Shown here piece after piece: positions 49,489-58,913 of a stretch of 64,000 nucleotides of DNA. Position numbers and translations under genes: made by a program. Below the pieces are notes generated by a model, which ran no database searches, was not told where the DNA came from, and saw only the letters and a program-made list of their open reading frames with translations. The stretch comes from Acinetobacter rudis. Its GTDB lineage: Bacteria; Pseudomonadota; Gammaproteobacteria; Pseudomonadales; Moraxellaceae. How positions within the stretch are numbered: position 1 is the first letter of the stretch; every line of letters begins with the position of its first letter. The DNA lies in assembly GCF_031157835.1 (NCBI RefSeq), contig NZ_JAVIDR010000007.1, positions 80,292 through 144,291 of the forward strand, in the 5' to 3' direction.

Positions 49489-49564
49489 GTCCCTATCGTC
49501 TAGAGGCCTAGGACATCGCCCTTTCACGGCGGTAACCGGGGTTCGAATCCCCGTAGGGACGCCA
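49489..49564 (+). tRNA. tRNA-Glu (anticodon TTC)
   Basis: A 76-base cloverleaf. Acceptor arm GTCCCTA pairs with TAGGGAC, the anticodon loop CTTTCAC carries TTC, the T-arm has GGTTCGAATCC, and the gene ends with encoded GCCA. It lies 28 bases after tRNA-Ala, so the two are likely one transcript. Confidence 0.96.
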
Positions 49565-49569
49565 GATTC

Positions 49570-49608
49570 AAAAAAGCCACTGTTTGATTTATCACAGTGG
49601 CTTTTTTA
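49570..49608 (+). terminator. Terminator after tRNA-Glu
   Basis: Inverted repeat AAAAAGCCACTGT / ACAGTGGCTTTTT with a 10-base loop and T run, six bases after the tRNA. Confidence 0.9.
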
Positions 49609-49710
49609 TTATGTTTTTTCTAAGCACCCATAAAAATGATACAGTAGTACAATTCAAAATAAGTCATCTCTTAACCTCTATTCAATCGTCTTTTTAGTAT
49701 CGGAGTTGTA

Positions 49711-50055
49711 ATGCAATATCGTTGCCCTAAATGTCAAAGCCCTAAAGTCATGCCTGTTGCAAGCGCTAACACACCTGCGGTACGACCAGTAATACCAAAA
49801 AGTCTTGTTATTCTGATCCCTGCACTTTTTATTTTACTCTTCCTCGTGTTAGTGAGTATTGCAATGTGGATCTTTGGTAATGGTGCTGGCTCAACTGTAC
49901 AAATCGCCACAGTTATTACTTTTGTGATCTGTGTACTGGCCGGCATTATGTTCTGGCGTGATCTACCAAATTTCAAAATTTCAATGCAAGCTTTTATGAA
50001 TAGTAATAAAGATTGGAAATGTAGAGAATGCCACCACGAATGGCATATTCAATAA
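49711..50055 (+). CDS. Small membrane protein with a split zinc ribbon
   Basis: A 114-residue protein with CPKC near the N-terminus (residues 4-7), two membrane helices (about 30-55 and 62-82: LVILIPALFILLFLVLVSIAMW and ATVITFVICVLAGIMFW), and CREC with HHEW at the C-terminus. The two Cys pairs on the same side of the membrane could join into one zinc ribbon. No function is known. It stands alone after the tRNA genes, with a hairpin after it. Start ATG 49711 has GGAG about eight bases upstream. Confidence 0.75.
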   Translation: MQYRCPKCQSPKVMPVASANTPAVRPVIPKSLVILIPALFILLFLVLVSIAMWIFGNGAGSTVQIATVITFVICVLAGIMFWRDLPNFKISMQAFMNSNKDWKCRECHHEWHIQ

Positions 50056-50066
50056 TGATAGAAAGT

Positions 50067-50095
50067 ATAAAGGAGCTGTTAAAAAGCTCCTTTAT
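50067..50095. terminator. Hairpin after the zinc-ribbon protein gene
   Basis: An 11-bp stem, ATAAAGGAGCT with its complement AGCTCCTTTAT, and a 7-base loop, 11 bases after the stop codon. Only a short T tract follows. Confidence 0.7.
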
Positions 50096-50208
50096 ATGTT
50101 GAACACTCGCCTTTCATATCAAAAGCGCAGCCACACACAAAAGTAATGCATGGAAATGCAACATGAGTGCAATCAAAACACCCATGCGCACAACCATATT
50201 TAAGCCAC

Positions 50209-53200
50209 TTATACTGTAGTTTCCGATCGAACATTCATCCAACGATACAATACTGGCAATAAAATCAACGTCAGTATAGTTGAAGATACAATCCCACCAA
50301 TAACCACAGTTGCTAAAGGACGTTGTACCTCAGCCCCTGTCCCTGTTGCTAAAGCCATAGGTATAAAGCCTAGAGATGCGACACAAGCTGTCATTAAAAC
50401 TGGGCGCAATCGAAGCACAGCACCATTCCATGTTGCTTGATGAATACCCATGCTTTCCCGCAACTCTTTAATAAAAGTCAGCATCACCAAGCCATTCAAC
50501 ACAGCCACACCAGAGAGTGCAATAAAGCCAACACCTGCAGACATTGATAAAGGAATTCCTCTTAGCCACAAAGCAACTAGGCCACCACACAGCGCAAAAG
50601 GTACACCTGTAAAAACCAGCAAACTGTCTTTAATATTATGAAAAACAGCCATAAGTAAAATAAAAATCGTAAGCAGCGCAAGTGGTATAACCAATTGCAT
50701 ACGTGCTGTTGCTGAGGCCATATTTTCAAACTGGCCACCGTACTCTAACCAATACCCTTCTGGCAGTGCTTGGGCATTCAATTTTGTTTGAATCTCACTA
50801 ACAAAAGAACCCAAATCACGGCCTTCAACATTTGCAGTCACAACCATACGACGCTTGCCGTTTTCACGACTGACCTGATTAAGCCCAAGAATCGTCTCAA
50901 CCTTTGCCACATCTTTTAACTGAATTAAACCGCCATTAGGCAGTTGAATGGGTAATATCTCTAAATGCTGTGGTGTGCGCTGTACATCATCTAAACGAAT
51001 CACAAAGTCAAAACGTCGATCGCCCTGCAAAATTTGCCCAACACTTTGACCACCCACACTTGCTGCAACTAAGTCTTGGATTGAACGTACAGATAGACCA
51101 TACTGTGATGCGAGTTGTTGATTAACCTCTACATTCAATAATGGCAAACCATTGGTTTGTTCAATATTTACTGCTGTTGCACCACTCACATTTTGAATTT
51201 CCTTGGCTATACGCTGTGCCTCACGACCAAGGATATCCATATCATCACCAAAAATTTTAACCCCTAAATCGCTACGTACCCCCGAAATAAGCTCATTAAA
51301 ACGTAGTTCAATCGGTTGAGAAAATTCACTATTATTTCCAGACAACCCTTCTAAAAATGTCTGCATACGAACACGTAACTGATCAACTGTTTCTTTTTGA
51401 TCTGGCCACTCTTGCTTCGGCTTCAACAAAATAAAACCATCTGAAATATTTGGAGGCATAACATCAGTAGCAACCTCAGCTGTACCTGTACGTGCAAAAA
51501 TTGCTTTAATTTCAGGAAATTGTTTTAGAAGCAATTTTTCAGTATTTTTTTGCATCTTTAAGGATTGTTGTAATCCAGTACTCGGAGAACGCATTTGTTG
51601 TACTGCAAAATCGCCCTCACTGAGCTGTGGTGCAAACTCACTTCCAATCCGTGTGGTCAGTAATGCTGTTAAAAATAAAACACCCAATGCAATTGTTAAC
51701 ATCAAATACTTAAACTGATAAGCAACATCTAATAATGTTTGGTAACGTTGCTTTAACCATAGCATCCACTTACTTTCTTTTTCTTTCACCTCACCCGTGA
51801 CAAACATTGCCACCGCAGCCGGCACAAAGGTGATAGACAATATAATTGCACCCAATAAGGCAAAAACGACAGTTGCCGCCATAGGATGAAAAAGCTTCGC
51901 CTCAACACCAGTTAATGCAAAAATTGGCAAGTACACCACCATGATGATTAACTGACCAAAAATCAATGGACGCCGTGCTTGTTTCGCTGCTAAGAAAACC
52001 TCTCTTAAGCGCTCTTCACGTGTAAGATGTCGCCCTACTTGATGCTGATATTCGGCTAAACGACGAATGCAGTTTTCCACAATTACAACCGCACCATCAA
52101 CAATAATACCGAAGTCCAATGCTCCTAAACTCATCAAGTTAGCACTAATACCCTGCTGTGCCATGCCACTGAGTGTAAACAACATGGAGAGCGGAATAAC
52201 GCAGGCCGTAATTAAAGCTGCACGGAAATTGCCTAGAAATAAAAACAAAATAATGATTACAAGGATCGCACCTTCAAGGAGATTCTTTTGTACTGTGGCA
52301 ATCGCGCGCTCAACCAAATGAGTACGATCATATACCGTTTCAATCACAATCCCCTTAGGTAAAGATTTCTGAATCTCTGCAATTTTACCATCTACAGCAC
52401 GTGCAACTTTTCGACTATTTTCCCCCATCATCATCATGACGATGCCAAGCACAGTTTCTTCACCATTATAAGTGGCTGCCCCTGTTCTTAAGTCATGCCC
52501 TATTGAAACATTCGCAACATCCTTTACTCGCACAGGAAAAGCATTTTTATTGGCGATGGTAACGTTTTCAATATCAGCAACAGTTTGCAAAATACCCGGT
52601 ACACGCACGGTCAACTGTTGACCATTAGTTTCAATAAAACCCGCACCACGGTTTTCATTATTTTCAGTCAAGGCTGTTTGCAAATCAGTCAATGGAATTT
52701 GTAATTGCTGTAATCGCTTGAGATCAGGCGCTACCACATAGGTTTTATTATAACCACCAATACTATTAACCTCTGCCACACCCTCTACGCGCTGTAACTG
52801 CGGACGTACAATCCAGTCTTGTATTTCGCGTAAATCCATAGATGTATATGCACTCCCATCTGCTTTCTTTGCATTAGGTTCTGCTTTCACCACCCATTGG
52901 TAAATTTCTCCAAGTCCTGTCGAAATAGGCGACATAGTCGGATTAATATCATCAGGTAATTGGCTTTTGGCTTCTTGCAAACGCTGATTAATCATTTGCC
53001 GAGCCCAATATATATCCGTCCCATCCTTAAAAATTACCGTGATTTGAGACAAGCCATATCGTGAAATCGAGCGAGTTTGTTCAAGTTTTGGCATTCCAGC
53101 CATCGCAGTCTCAATCGGATATGTAATACGTTGTTCCACCTCTAAAGCAGTAAAGCCAGCTGCTTGAGTATTAATTTGTACCTGTACATTAGTAATATCA

Positions 53201-53376
53201 GGCACAGCATCAATTGGTAACTTTTGATAACTCCATATTCCTACACCAATCCAAGCCACAACAAACAGCATGACCCAAATAGCATTTTTAATTGAAAATT
53301 GGATAATGCGGTCAAACAAACCTTCTGCTGGAGGTAGAGCTAGACTTTCATTTTTTTGTTTTAAATCAATGCCCAT
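50209..53376 (-). CDS. czcA: Heavy-metal efflux RND transporter CzcA
   Basis: A 1055-residue RND pump of the heavy-metal group. Twelve membrane helices and two large periplasmic loops are seen. Helix 4 carries DFGIIVDGAVVIVEN, the signature of CzcA-type (Zn/Co/Cd and related divalent ions) pumps with the proton-relay aspartates; Cu/Ag pumps such as CusA differ here. The N-terminal VPDITNVQVQINTQAAGFTALEVEQRITYPIE is also typical. It forms a tripartite complex with CzcB and CzcC across both membranes. Its start lies 11 bases inside the end of czcB. Exact metal range cannot be read. Confidence 0.93.
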   Translation of the reverse strand: MGIDLKQKNESLALPPAEGLFDRIIQFSIKNAIWVMLFVVAWIGVGIWSYQKLPIDAVPDITNVQVQINTQAAGFTALEVEQRITYPIETAMAGMPKLEQTRSISRYGLSQITVIFKDGTDIYWARQMINQRLQEAKSQLPDDINPTMSPISTGLGEIYQWVVKAEPNAKKADGSAYTSMDLREIQDWIVRPQLQRVEGVAEVNSIGGYNKTYVVAPDLKRLQQLQIPLTDLQTALTENNENRGAGFIETNGQQLTVRVPGILQTVADIENVTIANKNAFPVRVKDVANVSIGHDLRTGAATYNGEETVLGIVMMMMGENSRKVARAVDGKIAEIQKSLPKGIVIETVYDRTHLVERAIATVQKNLLEGAILVIIILFLFLGNFRAALITACVIPLSMLFTLSGMAQQGISANLMSLGALDFGIIVDGAVVIVENCIRRLAEYQHQVGRHLTREERLREVFLAAKQARRPLIFGQLIIMVVYLPIFALTGVEAKLFHPMAATVVFALLGAIILSITFVPAAVAMFVTGEVKEKESKWMLWLKQRYQTLLDVAYQFKYLMLTIALGVLFLTALLTTRIGSEFAPQLSEGDFAVQQMRSPSTGLQQSLKMQKNTEKLLLKQFPEIKAIFARTGTAEVATDVMPPNISDGFILLKPKQEWPDQKETVDQLRVRMQTFLEGLSGNNSEFSQPIELRFNELISGVRSDLGVKIFGDDMDILGREAQRIAKEIQNVSGATAVNIEQTNGLPLLNVEVNQQLASQYGLSVRSIQDLVAASVGGQSVGQILQGDRRFDFVIRLDDVQRTPQHLEILPIQLPNGGLIQLKDVAKVETILGLNQVSRENGKRRMVVTANVEGRDLGSFVSEIQTKLNAQALPEGYWLEYGGQFENMASATARMQLVIPLALLTIFILLMAVFHNIKDSLLVFTGVPFALCGGLVALWLRGIPLSMSAGVGFIALSGVAVLNGLVMLTFIKELRESMGIHQATWNGAVLRLRPVLMTACVASLGFIPMALATGTGAEVQRPLATVVIGGIVSSTILTLILLPVLYRWMNVRSETTV

Positions 53377-54580
53377 GATCTGCCTCCCCTTTCTCTAGTT
53401 CCGATTTAAGTAGAAAGCTTCCTTCACCAACATAAGATTGACCTATTTTTAACCCTTGCTTTACCTCAACCCACTGACCATCTGTAGATAAAGCACCCAA
53501 GCTGACGGTTTGCGGCATAAACTCAATTTTGTCACCATGGGGTTGAGCAATGAAAATACTATCCTGACCTTCAACCTGTTGCACTGCTGACTTTAATACA
53601 CGTATAACCTGACTTTGCTGTGTCTGCTGTAACTCAATATTCACCATCAAGTTTGGACGCAGTTCTGCTGCTTGTGAGAGTACCTGAGCACGTACCAGTA
53701 AACGTCCTGTTTGTTCATCTGCCTGAGCATTTAATGTTTGCACACGTACTTTAAAACGATTCCCCGTCTGTAATGACTTAAACTCTAACTCTTGGTTTGG
53801 GGAAATTCTTGATAAATAATCAGTTGGTAATACAAATTCCAACCAAAGCTGGTCAAGTTGGTCTATGACAAATAATTGGCTAGCCAATTGTACATTTTCA
53901 CCAATCACAATATCTTTGGAGCTGACTACACCTCCTATCGGTGCTGTTAATACATATTGACCATGACTATTACCACCCACCCCAAAAGCAGCTAAGCGCG
54001 AGCGCGCAGCCTGAACTTGGACTTGAGCCTGTTGATAAGCATTATAAGCACGTTGATAGTCTTGCTTTGCCGAAATACCTTGCGACCACAAGCTTTGTTC
54101 ACGTTGATAATCTTGTTGTGTTAGGGTCAAATTGGCCTCAGCAATACGTAAATTGGCTTGTTGATCCACCAAATCAGGTACTCGAAGTGTCGCTAATGCC
54201 TGCCCTTTCTTTACAGTTTGCCCTAAGTTGACATGCACAGCCTCTACACGCCCACTAAAACTTGATGACACATGAGCCTGACGATCTGTATTAACCATTA
54301 ATTTTGCAGGGTAACTCTCTATTTGCTGAACATTCCCCATAGCAACTACAGCTAATTTAACTCCCTGTTCAGCCATCTGTTTTGATGTAAGTGCTAATTC
54401 TTGCCCCTCATCATGATCATCTTTGGCTTGAGTCTCTGGTGTTGAAGCTATGTCCTTTTGTTGCTCAGTGGGTTTATTCGACCATAAAAGTATTGCTGCA
54501 ATGAGCGCCACAAGTGTAACAACGCCACCGATCATGATTGATTGTGAAATTTGTGTACGTTGCTGAGTTGGTTGTGTCAT
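53366..54580 (-). CDS. czcB: Membrane fusion protein CzcB of heavy-metal efflux
   Basis: A 404-residue periplasmic adaptor. It has one N-terminal membrane anchor (about 14-35, IMIGGVVTLVALIAAILLW), a His/Asp/Glu-rich patch (KDDHDEGQE) that may bind metal, a barrel-sandwich hybrid (FSGRVEAVHVNLGQTVKKGQALATLRV), a coiled-coil hairpin, and beta-barrel domains. The likely start is ATG 54580, two bases after the czcC stop region, with GGAG upstream; the longer frame to 54655 lies inside czcC. A C-terminal short His stretch (EADHGH) also stands out. Confidence 0.9.
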   Translation of the reverse strand: MTQPTQQRTQISQSIMIGGVVTLVALIAAILLWSNKPTEQQKDIASTPETQAKDDHDEGQELALTSKQMAEQGVKLAVVAMGNVQQIESYPAKLMVNTDRQAHVSSSFSGRVEAVHVNLGQTVKKGQALATLRVPDLVDQQANLRIAEANLTLTQQDYQREQSLWSQGISAKQDYQRAYNAYQQAQVQVQAARSRLAAFGVGGNSHGQYVLTAPIGGVVSSKDIVIGENVQLASQLFVIDQLDQLWLEFVLPTDYLSRISPNQELEFKSLQTGNRFKVRVQTLNAQADEQTGRLLVRAQVLSQAAELRPNLMVNIELQQTQQSQVIRVLKSAVQQVEGQDSIFIAQPHGDKIEFMPQTVSLGALSTDGQWVEVKQGLKIGQSYVGEGSFLLKSELEKGEADHGH

Positions 54581-54581
54581 C

Positions 54582-55976
54582 TTAGCGCTCCCCACCAATA
54601 ACAGGCAGTGCCTGTGTGTCTTTCCAAATTGATTGATTAATTTTAGTAATGGCATCTTTAGACATCACTTCGCTTGGATCTATCCCCAAACTCAGGCTTT
54701 GTGCCTCAACTGCACGTTGCCATGCCTCTTTAAGGAGTTGTACTTTACGCAAACGCACATCTTGCAGTTGCAAAGTGGCCTGTTGCACATCCGTTAAAGC
54801 AAACTTACCCGCGCTAAAACCTTGTAAAGTCTTTTGTTGCACCTGAACAGCAAGTGGGATTTGTGATTGATCAACTTGTTGAAACTGAAGCTGCAAACCC
54901 TGTAGCTCTGTTAACAACGTATTAATTTGAAGTACGTTTTGTTTTGAGTAAAAATCTTTTTGGCGCTCAAGTTGTTGCTGTTTTAGCTGAGCAATTTGCA
55001 CACCATACTGATTACGATCAAAAATATTAAGTGGGATTGAAACACCAATGGAAATTTGGTTATCTGTCCCCGACTCAGGGCTGCGGTTATTACTTACTCC
55101 TAAACTCACACTCGGATTCGGTCTAGCTTGAGCCTTTAAAACCTCAACACTTGCCTTAGACTCAAGCACATTGAGTTGACGCGCTTGCTCAACTAAATTT
55201 TCTTGAAGATATTGTTGCACTTGCTTCGCTGTAGAGTCAGGCCAAAGATATTGTGCAGATAAACCGATATTAATGGTTTTATCCGCCTCCCCCCATAAGC
55301 TACTCAACTGTTGTGTTGTGATTTGCAGTTGTAAATCTGCCTGTTGATACAAACGTAAGTTTTCTGCATGACTCATTCTCACCCGATCAACTTCAACTTG
55401 AGCAATACTTCCTGCACGATAACGTTTCTCAATTGCAGCCAAATTTTCTTGACTGACTTTTAATTGCTCCATCACCACATCGCGCTCTAGCTCTAAGATC
55501 GCTAATTGAGACCAAAAATATTTCACGATCAAATCAATTTGAGCCTGATAAATACGCTGGTTTAACACAGACTGAGTCTGTGCAATTTGTGCAAGTTGTT
55601 GATTAGCTCTACGTTGTCCAAAAACATCTAACTCTTGTGAAATTCCAATTGTCAGTTCTTTATCTTGACCTGAACGTAGCCCTTTTTGATCGACCGAAAG
55701 GCTAGGATTTTTCCAAAGTTGTGTTTGTTTAATATTGGTAGCTGTAATATCTTGTTGAGTCTTCCATAAACCTTGGCTTTGCTGATAGTTTTGTACACGA
55801 GAGATTGCTTGTTGCAGTGTTAAATTTTCAGCCCTTACTTGAGTCCAAGTAATACTTCCCACACTCAGCAGTAACGCAATAGACAGAGATCTAAATTTGA
55901 AAGCGTATTGTTTGGTACATTTTTGCCAATAATGGCGTACAGAGCCAGACTCTGTCTTGAATAATATTTTTGACAT
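54582..55976 (-). CDS. czcC: Outer membrane factor CzcC of heavy-metal efflux
   Basis: A 464-residue TolC-type outer membrane protein. A signal sequence (about residues 30-49, ending QVRA) is followed by ENLTLQQAISRV, the start of the first OEP repeat, and long helical stretches rich in Gln, e.g. LAQIAQTQSVLNQRIYQAQIDL. Two repeats of the outer membrane efflux domain are visible. It forms the exit duct with CzcA and CzcB. It lies 52 bases after czcI. Confidence 0.9.
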   Translation of the reverse strand: MSKILFKTESGSVRHYWQKCTKQYAFKFRSLSIALLLSVGSITWTQVRAENLTLQQAISRVQNYQQSQGLWKTQQDITATNIKQTQLWKNPSLSVDQKGLRSGQDKELTIGISQELDVFGQRRANQQLAQIAQTQSVLNQRIYQAQIDLIVKYFWSQLAILELERDVVMEQLKVSQENLAAIEKRYRAGSIAQVEVDRVRMSHAENLRLYQQADLQLQITTQQLSSLWGEADKTINIGLSAQYLWPDSTAKQVQQYLQENLVEQARQLNVLESKASVEVLKAQARPNPSVSLGVSNNRSPESGTDNQISIGVSIPLNIFDRNQYGVQIAQLKQQQLERQKDFYSKQNVLQINTLLTELQGLQLQFQQVDQSQIPLAVQVQQKTLQGFSAGKFALTDVQQATLQLQDVRLRKVQLLKEAWQRAVEAQSLSLGIDPSEVMSKDAITKINQSIWKDTQALPVIGGER

Positions 55977-56028
55977 GATTATGCCTCACTAAGTTAAACA
56001 AAGTGGTGAGCATTTTGCGCAGCCTCAC

Positions 56029-56463
56029 CTACAGCGAGGCATATTCAGGTGGTGGGTTCTGAGCGATTAATAGCGGAGACTGGTACAAATTATTCCAAGC
56101 AACATTGCCTAAATCTGTACCATAACTTACATTGGGTCGCTGCGAATTTATGGTGGGTTCAACCACAATAAAATGAGCACATGAAGGAAGATGATCATGA
56201 TGATCATCCAAGAAATTGAAGGTGTTTTTGGAGAGGTCTGATGGAGCTAAATTATTCGCTTGATCTGTCTGATTGAACGAAGCGACTTTACTTGGGTATG
56301 CAGCTTTGGACTCACGTGTTTCAGACTGATGATGACCAAAATGCTGAATGCTCGTACTCGATTTACCTTTTTCATGTAAGCAAAAGCCTGCTGCCACGTT
56401 CCAAATCGCTTGAAACATGAACAATGACAAGAGCATAGTGAAAAAAATACGAGATTTACGCAC
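56029..56463 (-). CDS. CzcI-like small periplasmic protein of metal resistance
   Basis: A 144-residue exported protein. The N-terminal signal peptide runs into FQAIWNVAAGFCLHEKG, the conserved start of CzcI-type proteins (W..AA.YC.HE). The mature part is rich in His and Asp (HFGHHQSE, DDHHDHLPSCAHF), suggesting metal binding. The C-terminus NPPPEYASL resembles the RPP-type tail of the family. It is first in czcI-C-B-A, where CzcI is thought to help in regulation or metal sensing; the function is not settled. Confidence 0.75.
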   Translation of the reverse strand: MRKSRIFFTMLLSLFMFQAIWNVAAGFCLHEKGKSSTSIQHFGHHQSETRESKAAYPSKVASFNQTDQANNLAPSDLSKNTFNFLDDHHDHLPSCAHFIVVEPTINSQRPNVSYGTDLGNVAWNNLYQSPLLIAQNPPPEYASL

Positions 56464-56604
56464 AAATCATCCCAACCAAATTTCGCTCAGTATAACAATA
56501 CTGCTTTGCTTAATAACATTACTTTGATGTTATTTTAAACTTCACAAAAAAATTACCACATAAAGCAAATGACTGTATTCTGATTCACTCTCAGTATTAA
56601 CAAC

Positions 56605-56636
56605 AAAAAACCCCTTAAAACAAATTTAAGAGGCTT
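56605..56636 (-). terminator. Terminator after ispH
   Basis: On the minus strand CCTCTTAAA, a short loop and TTTAAGGGG form the stem, followed by six T. It lies 19 bases after the ispH stop. Confidence 0.75.
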
Positions 56637-56654
56637 TTGACAACTGGCTAAGTA

Positions 56655-57605
56655 TTAAGCTTGTTTTACAATAATTCTCAGCTCTTTAGGTAAACTAAAA
56701 GTAATATTTTCTTCACGACCCTGCAGTTCTTTTGGTGCCTCAGCCCCCCAAGATTGTAAACGCTGCAATACACGCAAAATTAATATTTCAGGTGCCGATG
56801 CACCTGCAGTTACGCCTATTTTGTCATCAGGTTTAAACCAGTCTTGCTGAAGCTCCTCAGCATTATCAATTAAATATGCAGACTTACCCATACGTTCCGC
56901 CAATTCACGTAAACGATTTGAGTTTGATGAGTTCGGTGAACCTACAACCAAGACAACATCACACTGATCAGCCAAATCTCTTACTGCATCTTGACGATTT
57001 TGTGTGGCATAACAAATGTCATCTTTACGTGGACCTTGAATATTCGGAAATTTAGTACGTAAAGCATCAATAACTTTAGCAGTATCATCAATAGATAAGG
57101 TTGTCTGTGTAACAAAAGCGACTCGATCCGGATGCTCAACTTGAAGTGCTGCAACATCCTCCTCATCTTCAACCAAATAAATATGACCGCCATTTTTTTT
57201 GTCATATTGCCCCATCGTCCCCTCTACTTCAGGATGACCATGATGACCAATTAAAATCGCTTCAGTTCCTTCACGTGCATATTTAGTGACTTCAATGTGT
57301 ACTTTCGTCACAAGTGGACAGGTTGCATCAAAAACTTTTAGGCCACGACGTTCAGCTTCTAGTTGTACTGCCTTAGAAACCCCATGTGCACTAAAAATAA
57401 CAATATTATCGTCTGGAACTTCATCAAGTTCATCGACAAAAATAGCTCCACGTTGTCTTAGATCATCAACGACAAATTTATTGTGGACAACTTCATGACG
57501 AACATAAATAGGGGGGTTAAAGCACTCTAATGCACGATTCACAATGGCTATCGCACGATCTACACCGGCACAGAAACCACGTGGATTTGCTAATACAATT
57601 TTCAT
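56655..57605 (-). CDS. ispH: 4-hydroxy-3-methylbut-2-enyl diphosphate reductase
   Basis: A 316-residue 4Fe-4S enzyme, last step of the MEP isoprenoid pathway. The three cluster cysteines are in [25 protein letters not shown] and [11 protein letters not shown]. The conserved His of [13 protein letters not shown] and of FSAHGVSK, the acidic [10 protein letters not shown] and the [11 protein letters not shown] segment bind substrate. ATG 57605 is preceded by AGGCC. It diverges from gmk across about 133 bases. Confidence 0.96.
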   Translation of the reverse strand: MKIVLANPRGFCAGVDRAIAIVNRALECFNPPIYVRHEVVHNKFVVDDLRQRGAIFVDELDEVPDDNIVIFSAHGVSKAVQLEAERRGLKVFDATCPLVTKVHIEVTKYAREGTEAILIGHHGHPEVEGTMGQYDKKNGGHIYLVEDEEDVAALQVEHPDRVAFVTQTTLSIDDTAKVIDALRTKFPNIQGPRKDDICYATQNRQDAVRDLADQCDVVLVVGSPNSSNSNRLRELAERMGKSAYLIDNAEELQQDWFKPDDKIGVTAGASAPEILILRVLQRLQSWGAEAPKELQGREENITFSLPKELRIIVKQA

Positions 57606-57738
57606 AAGGGCCTCTATGCATTAAATAAAACAAGTATTTTATTTAATAAAATTGTGAACAAAACGGAACTTACTATTTTGTTTAATTCGCGTCTGCTCTA
57701 AAATAGCGACGATATTTTATCATATCAGGAAAAATATC

Positions 57739-58359
57739 ATGTCGGGTCTCTTGTTTGTCGTTTCCGCAGCCTCAGGAACAGGCAAGACATCATTGGTAAA
57801 AGCACTACTTGAACGCGTAAGTAACTTACATGTATCAGTATCGCATACCACTCGCCCCCAACGTTCTGGCGAATTAGATGGTGTACATTACCATTTTACT
57901 GAGAAAGAACACTTCTTGGCTCAAGTCGAACAAGGTGGTTTTATTGAGTACGCTGAAGTATTCGGCAACTATTATGGAACATCACAGGCCACAGTAAAAG
58001 AGCAACTCGCCAAAGGACACGACGTTTTACTCGAAATTGACTGGCAAGGTGCGGCTCAAGTACGCAAATTATTTCCTGAATCCGAACAAATCTTCATTCT
58101 CCCACCTAGCCAATTTGATTTACGCCAACGTCTATCAAATCGTGGAACTGATTCTGTTGAGGTGATTGAACATCGCCTAAGTTGTGCAGTTGAAGACATG
58201 CAACAATATGTAAACTTTGACTACATCATTATTAATGATGACTTTAATAAAGCTTTACATGAACTCGAAGCGGTCATTAATGCAAATCGTCTCAAACTTG
58301 CGCAACAAGCTGAACGCCATCAAAGTCTCATTCAACAATTAATTACACCGCAACTGTGA
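57739..58359 (+). CDS. gmk: Guanylate kinase
   Basis: A 206-residue kinase that turns GMP into GDP with ATP. The P-loop is SAASGTGKTSL near the N-terminus (GxGxxGK type changed to ASGTGKT), the GMP-binding segment is SHTTRPQRSGELDGVHYHF, and the lid contains RLSNRGTDS. It starts the group gmk-rpoZ-spoT-ridA, all on the plus strand. AGGA lies eight bases upstream. Confidence 0.96.
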   Translation: MSGLLFVVSAASGTGKTSLVKALLERVSNLHVSVSHTTRPQRSGELDGVHYHFTEKEHFLAQVEQGGFIEYAEVFGNYYGTSQATVKEQLAKGHDVLLEIDWQGAAQVRKLFPESEQIFILPPSQFDLRQRLSNRGTDSVEVIEHRLSCAVEDMQQYVNFDYIIINDDFNKALHELEAVINANRLKLAQQAERHQSLIQQLITPQL

Positions 58360-58436
58360 ATCAACTTGAGTATAAACGTAAAGCATTTTATACTGTGCGG
58401 TCTGTTTAAACATATTTTGCATAAACGAGAATTCTT

Positions 58437-58715
58437 ATGGCACGCGTAACCGTTGAAGACTGTTTGGACCACGTAGACAACCGCTTTGAGCTTGTACTGG
58501 TTGCAAGCAAACGTGCGCGTCAATTAGCACGTCAAGGCATTGAACCTACTGTTGAATGGGATAATGACAAACCTACAGTTGTTTCTCTACGTGAAATTGC
58601 AGCTGGTCATGTTAGTAAAGATATTTTGAAGCAACGTGATCAAGATTATCAAACTTCAAGCTTGGATTTGGCGCTTTCTGCGAACAACCTAAACCTTGAA
58701 GGCTTTACTTTTTAA
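58437..58715 (+). CDS. rpoZ: RNA polymerase omega subunit
   Basis: A 92-residue protein with the omega signature [21 protein letters not shown], then [12 protein letters not shown], and the conserved [15 protein letters not shown]. It holds the beta-prime subunit in RNA polymerase. It lies 78 bases after gmk and is followed by a strong terminator. Confidence 0.96.
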   Translation: MARVTVEDCLDHVDNRFELVLVASKRARQLARQGIEPTVEWDNDKPTVVSLREIAAGHVSKDILKQRDQDYQTSSLDLALSANNLNLEGFTF

Positions 58716-58733
58716 TCTACAGTATTTTGCCCT

Positions 58734-58767
58734 AAAAAGGCCTAGTTCTCTAACTAGGCTTTTTTTA
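58734..58767 (+). terminator. Terminator after rpoZ
   Basis: An inverted repeat with arms GCCTAGTT and AACTAGGC around CTCT, A run before, eight T after. Confidence 0.9.
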
Positions 58768-58913
58768 TTGATTAAAGCCTTGTTATTCATTAGACAAAAA
58801 ACATTTTTTTTGTTAAAAATTTATAGTAGTTGTAGTGAAAAAATAGCAAAGCCAAGTAATATGTTTTTCATCTATCTATTGAAAAGTTTATTACCCAATT
58901 GAATAGGTGTTCC

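Noticed and set aside
49400..49633. A 77-codon ORF over the two tRNA genes
   Set aside because: It lies entirely on tRNA sequence and the terminator; not coding.
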